Position numbers and translations under genes: made by a program. Shown in pieces: positions 49,206 to 57,903 of a DNA stretch of 64,000 nucleotides. The notes beneath the pieces were generated by a model. The model worked only from the letters and a program-made list of their open reading frames with translations. It was not told where the DNA came from and did not search any database. This stretch comes from Thermophilibacter immobilis (GTDB lineage Bacteria; Actinomycetota; Coriobacteriia; Coriobacteriales; Atopobiaceae), in contig NZ_CP063767.1 in assembly GCF_015277515.1 (NCBI RefSeq), positions 744,001 to 808,000 of the forward strand. The letters run 5' to 3'. The first letter of the stretch is position 1. The number at the start of each line of letters is the position of its first letter.

Positions 49206-51151
49206 GCGAGGTGCCCCAGGGCCCCGCGCCCCAAGGCGGGGAGCCCTCCCTCTCCGACCAGGTCGCCCTCGTCCCCACCAGCCCCGGCTGCTACCTCTGG
49301 AAGGATGCCAAGGGCGAGGTCGTCTACGTGGGCAAGGCCAAGAACCTGCGCTCCCGCATGCGCCAGTACGTGACCCTGCAGGACGACCGCGAGAAGATTC
49401 CGCTCATGATGCAGGTGATCACGTCCTTCGACTACGTGGTCGTGGGCTCCGAGCACGAGGCGCTCGTCCTGGAGCGCAACCTCATCGCCCAGTACCACCC
49501 CTACTTCAACGTCGACTTCAAGGACGACAAGAGCTACCCCTACATCGCCATCACGGAGTCCGACGTCTTCCCGGCCATCAAGTACACGCGCGAGCGCCAT
49601 CGCAAGGGCACGCGCTACTTCGGGCCCTACACCGACGCCAAGGCCGCCCGCGAGACCATCGACACCCTGCGCAAGGTCGTGCCCGTCTGCATCTCCACCT
49701 GCGCGGAGTGGAAGCGCGCCCGCCGCATCCTCGAGAAGGACCCCGGTGAGGCCTCCGTGGCCAACATCGTGCTCGCCGAGCGCTGCCGGCCGTGCTTCGA
49801 CTACCACGTGGGGCGCGGGCCTGGCGTCTGCGCGGGCATGATCGACACGGTCGAGTACGCGAGCCATGTCCGCCAGGTCGAGCGGTTCCTCCAGGGGCAG
49901 CGCGCGGACATTGTGGGCGAGCTCGCCGACCAGATGCACGACGCCGCCTCCGAGCTTGACTTCGAGCGCGCGGGACGGCTCAAGGCGCGCCTCGACAGCC
50001 TCTCCGCCCTCGACGACAGGCAGGAGGTCATGTTCTCCTCGGACGTGAGCCTGGACCTCGTGGGCTTCTACCGAGAGGAGACCATCAGCGCGGCTTGCGT
50101 CTTCGTGGTGCGCGAGGGCCGCACGGTGCGCTCCGTTGAGTTCATCCTCGACAAGGGCCTCGACGTCTCGGCCGAGGAGCTCGCGGGCGGCTTCGTCAAG
50201 CGCTACTACGACGAGACCGCCGACGTCCCGGCCGAGGTGGACCTGGACGTCGAGCTCGCCGACGCCGACGTCATCGCCGCCTGGCTCGCCGAGAAGCGCG
50301 GCCACAACGTGCGCCTGCACCGACCTCAGCGCGGCGAGAAGCGCCACCTGCTCGACATGGCCGCCACCAATGCGCGCCACGCCCTCATGCGCTACATGGT
50401 GCGCACCGGCTACGCGGACGAGCGCACCAACAAGGCCCTGCTCCAGCTCGAGAGCGCGCTGGCCCTGGACGCGCCCCCGATGCGCATCGAGTGCTTCGAC
50501 ATCTCGACTTTGCACGGTCACTTCACGGTGGCCTCCATGGTCGTCTTCACCAACGGGCGGCCGGACAAGTCCCAGTACCGCCGCTTCAAGATCCGCGCCG
50601 AGCTCGACGAGGCCAACGACTTCGTCTCCATGTCCGAGGTGCTGGGCCGGCGCTACGCCCCCGAGCGCATGGCCGACGAGCGCTTTGGCTCGAGGCCCGA
50701 CCTTCTCGTCGTGGACGGCGGCAAGCCCCAGCTCACGGCCGCGATCGAGCAGCTCGACGCCCTGGGGCTGGACATCCCCGTCTGCGGCCTGGCCAAGGCA
50801 GACGAGGAGGTCTTCGTTCCCTGGGACGAGACCCCGGTCGTGCTGCCCTCCGGCTCGCCCTCGCTCTACCTCATCAAGCAGGTCCGCGACGAGTCCCACC
50901 GCTTCGCGATCACCTTCCACCGCGAGCTGCGCGACAAGGCCATGACGGTCTCGGTGCTCGACGAGGTGGAGGGCGTGGGACCCAAGCGCAAGCGCGCCCT
51001 CATGCGGCGCTTCGGCTCGCTCAAGCGCCTGCGCGCCGCGAGCGAGGAGCAGATCGCGGCCACCCCCGGCATTCCCGCCGAGGTGGCCAGCACCGTCTGG
51101 CAGGCGCTGCGCGTGGGCGAGGCCGAGACGGGAGAGCCGAGCGCGTCGTAG
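49202..51151 (+). CDS. uvrC: Excinuclease ABC subunit C
   Basis: 649 residues from a GTG overlapping the preceding stop (GTGA). The GIY-YIG nuclease domain is at about 22-105 (GCYLWKDAKGEVVYVGKAKNLRSR), the UVR motif at about 235-270 (ADQMHDAASELDFERAGRLKARL), the RNase H-like domain at about 420-545 (IECFDIST, LLVVDGGKPQLTAA), and helix-hairpin-helix motifs at the end (LDEVEGVGPKRKRALMRRFG, AATPGIPAEVA). It cuts on both sides of the lesion in nucleotide excision repair. In many Actinobacteria rapZ follows; here about 10 kb intervene. Confidence 0.96.
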   Translation: MSEVPQGPAPQGGEPSLSDQVALVPTSPGCYLWKDAKGEVVYVGKAKNLRSRMRQYVTLQDDREKIPLMMQVITSFDYVVVGSEHEALVLERNLIAQYHPYFNVDFKDDKSYPYIAITESDVFPAIKYTRERHRKGTRYFGPYTDAKAARETIDTLRKVVPVCISTCAEWKRARRILEKDPGEASVANIVLAERCRPCFDYHVGRGPGVCAGMIDTVEYASHVRQVERFLQGQRADIVGELADQMHDAASELDFERAGRLKARLDSLSALDDRQEVMFSSDVSLDLVGFYREETISAACVFVVREGRTVRSVEFILDKGLDVSAEELAGGFVKRYYDETADVPAEVDLDVELADADVIAAWLAEKRGHNVRLHRPQRGEKRHLLDMAATNARHALMRYMVRTGYADERTNKALLQLESALALDAPPMRIECFDISTLHGHFTVASMVVFTNGRPDKSQYRRFKIRAELDEANDFVSMSEVLGRRYAPERMADERFGSRPDLLVVDGGKPQLTAAIEQLDALGLDIPVCGLAKADEEVFVPWDETPVVLPSGSPSLYLIKQVRDESHRFAITFHRELRDKAMTVSVLDEVEGVGPKRKRALMRRFGSLKRLRAASEEQIAATPGIPAEVASTVWQALRVGEAETGEPSAS

Positions 51152-51170
51152 GCGTGTGGGTGCGCGAGGC

Positions 51171-51277
51171 GCTCGCGAATCCGGTCCCCGTGGCGGGCTC
51201 CGGCCGCCTCGCCCGTGCCCTGCCCCCGAGCTCATGAGCGTCTGTCGCCGGGGCCTGCCCCGGCCCCGCATTCGTGA
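51171..51277. repeat. Dispersed 25-bp palindromic repeat, locus E
   Basis: A forward unit GCTCGCGAATCCGGTCCCC at 51171 and two inverted units, CCCCCGAGCTCATGAGC ending at 51239 and GGCCCCGCATTCGTGAG ending at 51277. It lies 19 bases after uvrC, at the left edge of the lower-GC insertion. Confidence 0.7.
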
Positions 51278-51346
51278 GTGCCAAATTTATCAAAGTATAC
51301 CTGGTAGCCTTCCCGTGCGCAGGAGTAGGCCTGAGCGTGATGGGCT

Positions 51347-51997
51347 CTAGGGCTCAAGCAGATCCTCGACCTTGCAGTCGAGCGTTTGAGCCAAGTGCCA
51401 GACGGAGAGGGCATGGGCGCGGTTGATGTCTTTTTTGCGCTGCTCATACTGCTGGATTGCGCGTAGCGAGACGCCCGAGGCCTCTGAAAGCGCCGCCTGG
51501 GTGAGTCCGGACACTGAACGAAAAGTGCTCAGGCGCGTAGGCACCACCGTGTGTAGATAGATCTCCTCTAGGGCAAGTGACGCCGCACGTGGAGTAGCCG
51601 TTTGATTTTGAGTGTATAGATTGATTAAATCGTCTGCGGACAGGTACAGCGAGATGGCTCGAAAGCTTGCTCCTGTCATCCACTGGTGAAAAGCGAGAAC
51701 CTCCCCGCACCATCGAGCTCGGTCGCGTACGCCCTTGGGAAGGCGTTTCTCCGAGGAGAGCATGGTTTCAAGCGATTCGATGCCGTCTCCCTCGCAGACT
51801 GCAAGTACGAGTTCGATGCCCGAGTCGCTTACCTGCGGGCAAGCATCGGGCCCATCAAAGGTCCGTGAGATGGTTGAGGTGCAGAAGAGGTCGTAGAAGT
51901 GAGCCACGCCCCCGGGAAGATGCTTTTCAGCAAAGTCAAAAGCCTTCCCAAGCGTGTTTGCGGCTGTTTTTAGATACTGTTCGTCGTATGGGTGCAA
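51347..51997 (-). CDS. XRE-type regulator with an N-terminal DUF3990/DUF3791-associated domain
   Basis: 216 residues. The N-terminal part (YLKTAANTLGKAFDFAEKHL, FYDLFCTSTISRTFDG, WCGEVLAFHQWMTGASFRAI) resembles a Firmicutes protein family that, as I recall, is often encoded beside DUF3791 and DUF3990 genes. The last 60 residues are an XRE helix-turn-helix (SGLTQAALSEASGVSLRAIQQYEQRKKDINRA). An HTH at the C-terminus is unusual for XRE regulators. No DUF3990 or DUF3791 gene is nearby. It is divergent from the permease-HyuA genes and probably controls them. GC is visibly lower than in uvrC. Confidence 0.72.
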   Translation of the reverse strand: MHPYDEQYLKTAANTLGKAFDFAEKHLPGGVAHFYDLFCTSTISRTFDGPDACPQVSDSGIELVLAVCEGDGIESLETMLSSEKRLPKGVRDRARWCGEVLAFHQWMTGASFRAISLYLSADDLINLYTQNQTATPRAASLALEEIYLHTVVPTRLSTFRSVSGLTQAALSEASGVSLRAIQQYEQRKKDINRAHALSVWHLAQTLDCKVEDLLEP

Positions 51998-52343
51998 TTC
52001 TTCACCACCGTGTAATTATATGGATAAATTGTGTATTAATAACCACTTCTCCTACCGTTCACCGGAGTATATCCTCACGTTAACTCAGAGAGTATGCAGA
52101 TAAATAGCAGAGTCAATCTCTCAGAAAGGGACTATCTCTACAGAGATACTAAGGCATGCTTTGTGCAGATTCAACCAAGTGGTACGCAAAAGCCACTGGG
52201 TGGCGTAGCTCATTGTCATCCCGTATCACCCCATGCCGCTTACGACAAAGCGGACAGGGAGAGTGGTGAATGGGTGCTAGATTGGGCCGCGTCGTTTAGG
52301 TGGGTCCCGCAGTCTATTGGACCCTGTCAGTAAAGGAGGGGAC
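51998..52343. promoter_or_regulatory. AT-rich divergent control region with a 16-bp palindrome
   Basis: A 346-base gap between the XRE regulator and the permease gene. It has AT-rich stretches near the regulator start, the palindrome TATCTCT-AC-AGAGATA at 52133-52148 and a 6-bp hairpin GGGTCC/GGACCC at 52302-52324 just before the ribosome site AAAGGAGGGG. The palindrome is the best operator candidate. No small gene could be supported. Confidence 0.45.
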
Positions 52344-53624
52344 ATGGCCACTGTGCAGGTAGCCCTGATTCTCGCTGTGTTCATTGCGGGCGTTGCGCTC
52401 ATGATGACCAAGAAGATGCCCGCAATTCTCGCGTTGCCCGTCATGGGTATTCTGATTGCGGTCGTAGCCGGAGTCCCGTTCACGTCAAGTGACGCTGACG
52501 CCAAAACCATCATGGGCTTTGTGATCAGCGCCGGCGCAGCCAAGCTTGCGACCACCATTACGGTCACGATTTTCGGGGCCATCTTTGCCAAAGTGGTTCA
52601 GAAAGAGGGAATTTCAGACGCCATCATTCGAAAGGCAGCAGAGCTTGCTGGTGATAAACCCTTGGCAATCGCGCTTGTGCTCACGGCGGCCATCGCACTT
52701 ATCTTCACGGCCATGAGCGGGGCTGGCCCTGTGATTATGGTTTCCCAGATTGCTATACCCCTGTTTCTTTCCGCCGGCATCTCTCCTGTAGTCGCTGCAA
52801 GTCTAATCTTGTTTGGCCTCAACATCGGCTTGCTCTTCAACGTGTCGCAGTATCAGCTTTATGTTGATACTATCGGTATGGACATGGGGGTCATCACCTC
52901 GACATCGGTAATCATGGGCATTGTCTGTGCCGTGGTGACCGTCGTCTACGTTGTGGTCCACACGCGCGGCAAGTCGACCTCGGCCGCTTGGGCCATGAAA
53001 TCTGACGACACCACCACAAAAGGCGTTAACCCCGTGGCGCTCATCATGCCCATTATCCCTATCGTGCTCGTCTTCTTCCTTAAGTGGAACGCTGAAACCG
53101 CCCTCATCGCAACCATCGTGATTACCGCTCTCATCACAAAACCGAAGCAGGCTATGCAGGTACTCTCGAGCTCGGTGGTTGAGGGCATCAAGGACGTCGC
53201 TGGAGTCGTAGGTCTCATGGTCGGCATAGGAATTCTACTCAACGGCGTGGCCGCCCCGCAGACCTCTGCGCTCATGCAGCCCATCATTTCTCTGATCCTT
53301 CCGTCTAATCCCCTTGTTTATGTGGCGCTGTTTACGATTCTCTCGCCTTTGGCACTCTATCGTGGCCCCCTCAACATGTATGGTCTAGGGTCTGGTCTTG
53401 CTAACATCTTTGTGGCTGCTGGTACGTTGTCTCCGGCTGCGGTGGGCATGGCGCTGCGCTCCACGAGCGTTGTCCAGTGCGTCGCTGATCCAACTAACAC
53501 ACAAAACGTTATTGTGGCCGACTATGCCAATGTGGACGTAAACGACATCCTGAAGTCCACGCTGCCGTATACCATGGTCATGGCGTTTTGTATCCTCGCA
53601 TACACTGCCGTCACCCTGTTCTAG
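52344..53624 (+). CDS. Ion-transporter-superfamily permease (GntP/CitMHS-like)
   Basis: 426 residues with about 11 to 12 membrane segments and AAAGGAGGGG before the ATG. The opening VALILAVFIAGVALMMTKKMPAILALPVMGILIAVVAGVPF, and two halves each with a re-entrant-like small-residue stretch (AMSGAGPVIMVSQIAIP; GLGSGLANIFVAAGTLSP), fit secondary carriers for organic acids. The substrate is unknown; the neighbouring HyuA-like and FAD genes suggest a small carboxylate or cyclic amide. GC and codon use are lower and less skewed than in the surrounding genes. Confidence 0.75.
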   Translation: MATVQVALILAVFIAGVALMMTKKMPAILALPVMGILIAVVAGVPFTSSDADAKTIMGFVISAGAAKLATTITVTIFGAIFAKVVQKEGISDAIIRKAAELAGDKPLAIALVLTAAIALIFTAMSGAGPVIMVSQIAIPLFLSAGISPVVAASLILFGLNIGLLFNVSQYQLYVDTIGMDMGVITSTSVIMGIVCAVVTVVYVVVHTRGKSTSAAWAMKSDDTTTKGVNPVALIMPIIPIVLVFFLKWNAETALIATIVITALITKPKQAMQVLSSSVVEGIKDVAGVVGLMVGIGILLNGVAAPQTSALMQPIISLILPSNPLVYVALFTILSPLALYRGPLNMYGLGSGLANIFVAAGTLSPAAVGMALRSTSVVQCVADPTNTQNVIVADYANVDVNDILKSTLPYTMVMAFCILAYTAVTLF

Positions 53625-53701
53625 GTCTTGTTGTCAACGGTTGAGGAACGGGGCGCTTTAGTGCCCCGTTCCCATTTGCTCAGAACCCAGAAAGGCAATT
53701 C

Positions 53702-55852
53702 ATGAGTAAGAGAACTGTCAGAATTGGTATAGATGTTGGAGGAACTTTCACCGACGCCGTCGTGGTCGACAACGAGACTTATGAGGTCATTGCCAAAGAG
53801 AAGGTACCCACTACCCACCATGCCGAGCAAGGTGTGGCCGCAGGTATCGTGACAGCTATCGAGAAGGTGCTCACCAAAAATCGTATCTCTCCCGATGACG
53901 TCATCTTCATTGCGCATGGCACGACTCAGGCCACCAATGCCCTGCTTGAGGGTGATGTAGCCAAGGTTGGTATCATCGGCATGGGGCATGGCGCCGAGGC
54001 CGGACGCTCCCGTAGGGAAACTACGGTGGGGAATATTGAGCTTGCGCCTGGGAAGTACCTTGCTACAGAACACGAGTTTCTTGACAGCTCGTCTATGAGT
54101 GACGCTGCCATTCACCATGCGGTCGAGACCTTGCGCTCCCGCGGCTGCGAGGTCATTGTGGCCTCGGAGAGCTACTCGGTGGACGATCCTACCAACGAAC
54201 TGCGGGTTATCAAGGTTGCCAACGACTGTGGGATGATTGCCACAGGCGGTTACGAGATTTCGCAACTTTATGGGCTATCTTCCCGTACGCGTACGGCCGC
54301 CGTTAACGCGGCACTCATCCCTAAGATGATGGAAACGGCCGACATGACCGAGGCGGCTGTGCGCGGCTCAGGCATCTCTAAGCCGCTCATGATTATGCGC
54401 TGCGACGGCGGGGTCATGTCCATCGATGAAGTTCGCAAACGCCCCATTCTCACCATGCTCTCAGGTCTTGCCGCTGGCGTGGCGGGCGCGCTCATGTACG
54501 AAAAGATAACTGACGGCATCTTCCTCGAGGCAGGTGGTACATCCACCGATATCTCGGCCATCAAGGACGGTAAGGTCATGATTAAGAACGCCGAGGTAGG
54601 TGGACATAAGCTCTACCTTACTTCGCTTGACGTACGTACGCTGGGTGTTGCGGGCGGATCCATGATCGTGGTTGAGGGTGGTCATCTGAGCGATGTGGGG
54701 CCACGTTCAGCCCATATCGCCGACCTGGATTATGAGGTATTCACCCCCGTCGAGAAAATCGTGGATCCTCGGGTGAAGCTTATCGCTCCACGCAAGGAGG
54801 ACAGACCCAGCTATGCTGCGATAGCCTGCAGAAACGGCGAGTCTTACGCCCTCACGCTGGCGGGAGCTGCCAATATCTTGGGCTATGTGCCGTCAGGAGA
54901 CTATGCATCTGGAAATATAGAGGCGGCACGGTTGGCATGGCAGGCCTTAGCCTCGTCTCTGGGCAGCTCTGTCGAGGACCTCTGTCGGCAGGCTATGGAC
55001 ATTGCCATGGGCAAGGTGGCAGAGGTCGTACGGAGCCTCACTATCGACTACGACCTCAATCCCAATCTCATCTATCTCATAGGCGGTGGCGGGTCGGCTT
55101 CCGTGGTGGCCCCGGCGCTCGGAGACAAAATGGGTATCCGGCATCGTATTGCTGCCAATGCTCCTTATATATCCACGATCGGCGTCTCTCTGGCTCTAGT
55201 GCGTGAGCAAATCGAGCGAAACGTTTCCAACCCCACCGACGCGGACATTCGCAAGATTCGCCATGACGTCACGGAGGTTATAGTACGTGCCGGTGCTGCT
55301 GCTGAGACCGTAGACATTACCGTGGAAATCGATGCGCAGAGAAGTATTTTGCGCGCTACAGCAACGGGAGCCACGGAGTTGCGCACCAAGGATCGTGTGG
55401 GAGAGAAACGCTCTGAGACTGAGCTTGCAGCCCTGGTGGCCGAGGCGGCTGAAGTGGACGTTTCGGCCGTGAGCTGCGTAGCTTCCGAGGGCCGCTGGCA
55501 CGTTTTTCAGGTCACCGCTCAAAAAAAGGCCCTCTTTGGTCTGGTCCGATCCAAGAAGAAGCTCATTCGCGTGGTGGACGAGGAGGGTGTTATCCGACTG
55601 CAAAAGGACGATGCTCGCGTGTGCGTCTTCACAAGGGAAGAGCTCTCTGAGGGCTTCTCGTCATTCGTAGACTCCATGACGCGCTACAGCGATGCGGGGG
55701 CCACGCTTCCCAAGACATACCTCTTCTTTGGGCAGAAACTTTCCGATCTCTCAGGGGTGCTTAATAAGGAGCAGCTCATGAGCCTTGCTGAGCTAGAGCT
55801 CGAATTTGCCGGAGAAAATCAGCCTATCGTGGCCGTTGCAGCTAGAGACTAG
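53702..55852 (+). CDS. Hydantoinase/oxoprolinase subunit A-like protein (solitary HyuA)
   Basis: 716 residues. The N-terminal RIGIDVGGTFTDAVVVDN and AHGTTQATNALLEG, and the central EAGGTSTDISAIKDGKV and IGGGGSASVVAPALG, are the actin-like ATPase signatures of HyuA/5-oxoprolinase A. The last 180 or so residues (ITVEIDAQRSILRATATGATELRTKDR onward) are not part of the usual core. HyuA normally works with a HyuB subunit; none is present here. It probably couples ATP hydrolysis to opening of a cyclic amide or to another carbonyl activation. The next gene starts 2 bases after the stop. Lower GC suggests transfer. Confidence 0.82.
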   Translation: MSKRTVRIGIDVGGTFTDAVVVDNETYEVIAKEKVPTTHHAEQGVAAGIVTAIEKVLTKNRISPDDVIFIAHGTTQATNALLEGDVAKVGIIGMGHGAEAGRSRRETTVGNIELAPGKYLATEHEFLDSSSMSDAAIHHAVETLRSRGCEVIVASESYSVDDPTNELRVIKVANDCGMIATGGYEISQLYGLSSRTRTAAVNAALIPKMMETADMTEAAVRGSGISKPLMIMRCDGGVMSIDEVRKRPILTMLSGLAAGVAGALMYEKITDGIFLEAGGTSTDISAIKDGKVMIKNAEVGGHKLYLTSLDVRTLGVAGGSMIVVEGGHLSDVGPRSAHIADLDYEVFTPVEKIVDPRVKLIAPRKEDRPSYAAIACRNGESYALTLAGAANILGYVPSGDYASGNIEAARLAWQALASSLGSSVEDLCRQAMDIAMGKVAEVVRSLTIDYDLNPNLIYLIGGGGSASVVAPALGDKMGIRHRIAANAPYISTIGVSLALVREQIERNVSNPTDADIRKIRHDVTEVIVRAGAAAETVDITVEIDAQRSILRATATGATELRTKDRVGEKRSETELAALVAEAAEVDVSAVSCVASEGRWHVFQVTAQKKALFGLVRSKKKLIRVVDEEGVIRLQKDDARVCVFTREELSEGFSSFVDSMTRYSDAGATLPKTYLFFGQKLSDLSGVLNKEQLMSLAELELEFAGENQPIVAVAARD

Positions 55853-55854
55853 TC

Positions 55855-56526
55855 ATGCGCAACGTTGACATACGCAGTATTCCGTATGCGACTGACGAAA
55901 CACTCAGCGTACTCGAGCTGCTGAATGATCGCTCGACGACGTCTGCCGAGCCGTCTGACATAGCGACAGTAGCTCGTGCTGCCTTGTCACTTGGTCGCAA
56001 TGAGGCCATGCGTTGGAGGGGCTTTAATCTTACGGTGGAGCTTCAACGTGCGGGCATGGAGGTACGACACGTGAAATCATCGCCAAGCGGAGGGGGCTCT
56101 CCTGTCCGCCTGGCAGCTCTTACAGTCTTTGGCAAAAGTCCTGGAAAAGAGCGTTATGTGGATCTCTTCTTGGATGAGATAGCCCGCAAGCAGGAGGCTC
56201 TCGCTACCTGTGGGATTGAGATGAGCTTGGATGAACTCGTAGAGATTCATCTAGCGCATGAGTTCTATCACTTCGTGGAGTTCTCCCACAATCGAAGAAC
56301 CGAAGAGATGGTGCCTGAGGTGCGTATGCGTGGTCGATGGGCCGCGCGCCATCACCGACTGAAGCATGCGGGTGAGGTGGGGGCTCATGCATTCGCCAAG
56401 GAATGGACGGGTAGCGCGCTGCATCCGATTCTTTTGGATGTCATAGTCCAGATGACCTGGAGTAGACCAATGCGCGATGACTTCGAAGGCCGCGTCAGAA
56501 GGGCCTGGGAAATTCTGGGCATGTGA
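55855..56526 (+). CDS. Uncharacterised HEXXH zinc-metalloprotein candidate
   Basis: 223 residues. IHLAHEFYHFVEF contains HEFYH at 135-139, the HExxH zinc-binding motif with Glu136 as the catalytic base. A Glu at 174 in HAGEVGAHAFA is a plausible third ligand, as in minigluzincin-type peptidases. There is no signal peptide, so it should act in the cytosol. I do not recognise a family. It starts 2 bases after the HyuA-like gene and is followed by the FAD gene, so it probably belongs to the same pathway, either as an amidohydrolase replacing HyuB or as a maturation protease. Confidence 0.65.
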   Translation: MRNVDIRSIPYATDETLSVLELLNDRSTTSAEPSDIATVARAALSLGRNEAMRWRGFNLTVELQRAGMEVRHVKSSPSGGGSPVRLAALTVFGKSPGKERYVDLFLDEIARKQEALATCGIEMSLDELVEIHLAHEFYHFVEFSHNRRTEEMVPEVRMRGRWAARHHRLKHAGEVGAHAFAKEWTGSALHPILLDVIVQMTWSRPMRDDFEGRVRRAWEILGM

Positions 56527-56552
56527 CGTGTCGAGGAAGGAAGAGGGGATGT

Positions 56553-57893
56553 ATGGAGACCTACACATTTGCGCATAACAGCGTACGGATTTTGGGGACC
56601 TGGGACACCGTGGTTGTAGGGGGTGGTACGGCGGGTTCTTCGGTCGCCATCAGTGCTGCGCGCGAAGGCAACAAAACGCTTGTGGTGGAACGCTACGGCT
56701 CCTTAGGCGGTACACCTGCTCATGCCCTCGTCTCTCCGATGATGGATTCGCGTTGCCCGCATCTACGCAATCTGGATGAGCTAGAACGCCATCTTCAGAC
56801 GCATGGTCTTATCACGCGCGAAGGCAAAGACCGCATGGGTTATGTTTGGTTTACGCCCGAAGCGCTCTCGGACTCGCTGGAAGACATGCTGCTCGACGCC
56901 GGTGGCCGGGTTCTCTACGACGCCACACTTGTTAGGGCCGATGTAAGCGAAGGTCGCATCAGGGCCGTCGAGGTCATGACCGTGGAGGGCCCCTGTGCGA
57001 TTCTGGCGCATCAGTTTGTAGATGCTACCGGGGATGCAGTTCTCTCTCGCATGTCCGGAGTTCCCTGCGTGGCTGGTGACGATGCCGGCAACAACCAAAT
57101 CTGCTCTCTGCGCTTCGAAATGGGGGGAATTGACGTTGATGCCTACCGTGCGTACTGTCTCTCCCTAGGAGATGACTTTTCTCCGCTCGTGGATGGTCAC
57201 TTCTGGGAGTCTGCCATGGTGGCGGGCAGGGGCTTTGTACTCGAGCCTCTGTTCAGAAGGGGGGTCGCCGACGGGATGCTGGAAGAATCTGACCTGGTCT
57301 ACTATCAGTGCTTCTCCCTGCCAGGAGAGCCGGGAGTGATGGCGTTCAATTGCCCCCATTTGCCGGAACTGCACCGTAATACGTCTGCGCTCGCCCGCTC
57401 TGAGGCGCTCACCGAGGGCCGACGTCGCATACGCAGGCTGACCGCGTTTCTCGTTCATTATATGCCGGGCTTTGAGCACGCATTTTTGGTACGCGAGGCT
57501 AATATGCTAGGAGTGCGTGAGAGCTGGCGCATCCAAGGCAGCTACATACTCGACGTTAGCGATTACGTGGGCCGCGCTCGTTTTGATGATGCGGTGGCGC
57601 GAGGAACTTGGTACATTGATGTCCACTCTGCGACCAAGGGCCTTGTTCATATGGAGAAGTACGCTCGAGGTGAATACTATGAAATCCCGTATCGCTGCCT
57701 TACCAATAAGGTTATACGCAATATTTTGACGGTGGGCCGCTGCATCTCCACGAGTTTTCTCGTCCAGGCCAGCGTGCGCATCCAGCAGACCGTCATTGAT
57801 ATGGGTGACTCCGCAGGCCGCGCCTGCGCGCGAGCCCTCTCGTCAGACGTTGACTTGGCGGACTTCAACGGCCGCGGTCTCATGGAAGAGTGA
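56553..57893 (+). CDS. FAD-dependent oxidoreductase (FAD_oxidored family)
   Basis: 446 residues. The FAD fold TWDTVVVGGGTAGSSVAISAAREGNKTLVVERYGSLGGTPAHALVSPMM near the N-terminus, the middle QFVDATGDAVLSRMSGVP and the C-terminal NILTVGRCISTSFLVQASVRIQQTVIDMGDSAGRAC match the PF12831-type flavoproteins. AGAGGGG lies before the ATG at 56553. It is the last of the lower-GC genes; GC rises sharply at nanK, 10 bases further on. The substrate is unknown. Confidence 0.8.
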   Translation: METYTFAHNSVRILGTWDTVVVGGGTAGSSVAISAAREGNKTLVVERYGSLGGTPAHALVSPMMDSRCPHLRNLDELERHLQTHGLITREGKDRMGYVWFTPEALSDSLEDMLLDAGGRVLYDATLVRADVSEGRIRAVEVMTVEGPCAILAHQFVDATGDAVLSRMSGVPCVAGDDAGNNQICSLRFEMGGIDVDAYRAYCLSLGDDFSPLVDGHFWESAMVAGRGFVLEPLFRRGVADGMLEESDLVYYQCFSLPGEPGVMAFNCPHLPELHRNTSALARSEALTEGRRRIRRLTAFLVHYMPGFEHAFLVREANMLGVRESWRIQGSYILDVSDYVGRARFDDAVARGTWYIDVHSATKGLVHMEKYARGEYYEIPYRCLTNKVIRNILTVGRCISTSFLVQASVRIQQTVIDMGDSAGRACARALSSDVDLADFNGRGLMEE

Positions 57894-57903
57894 GGAGGAA
57901 GCC

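Noticed and set aside
52290-52330. T-box-like AGGTGGGTCCCGC before the permease gene
   Set aside because: It needs a one-base insertion to fit the T-box core, there is no specifier stem or T-run terminator, and the hairpin GGGTCC/GGACCC alone is not diagnostic.
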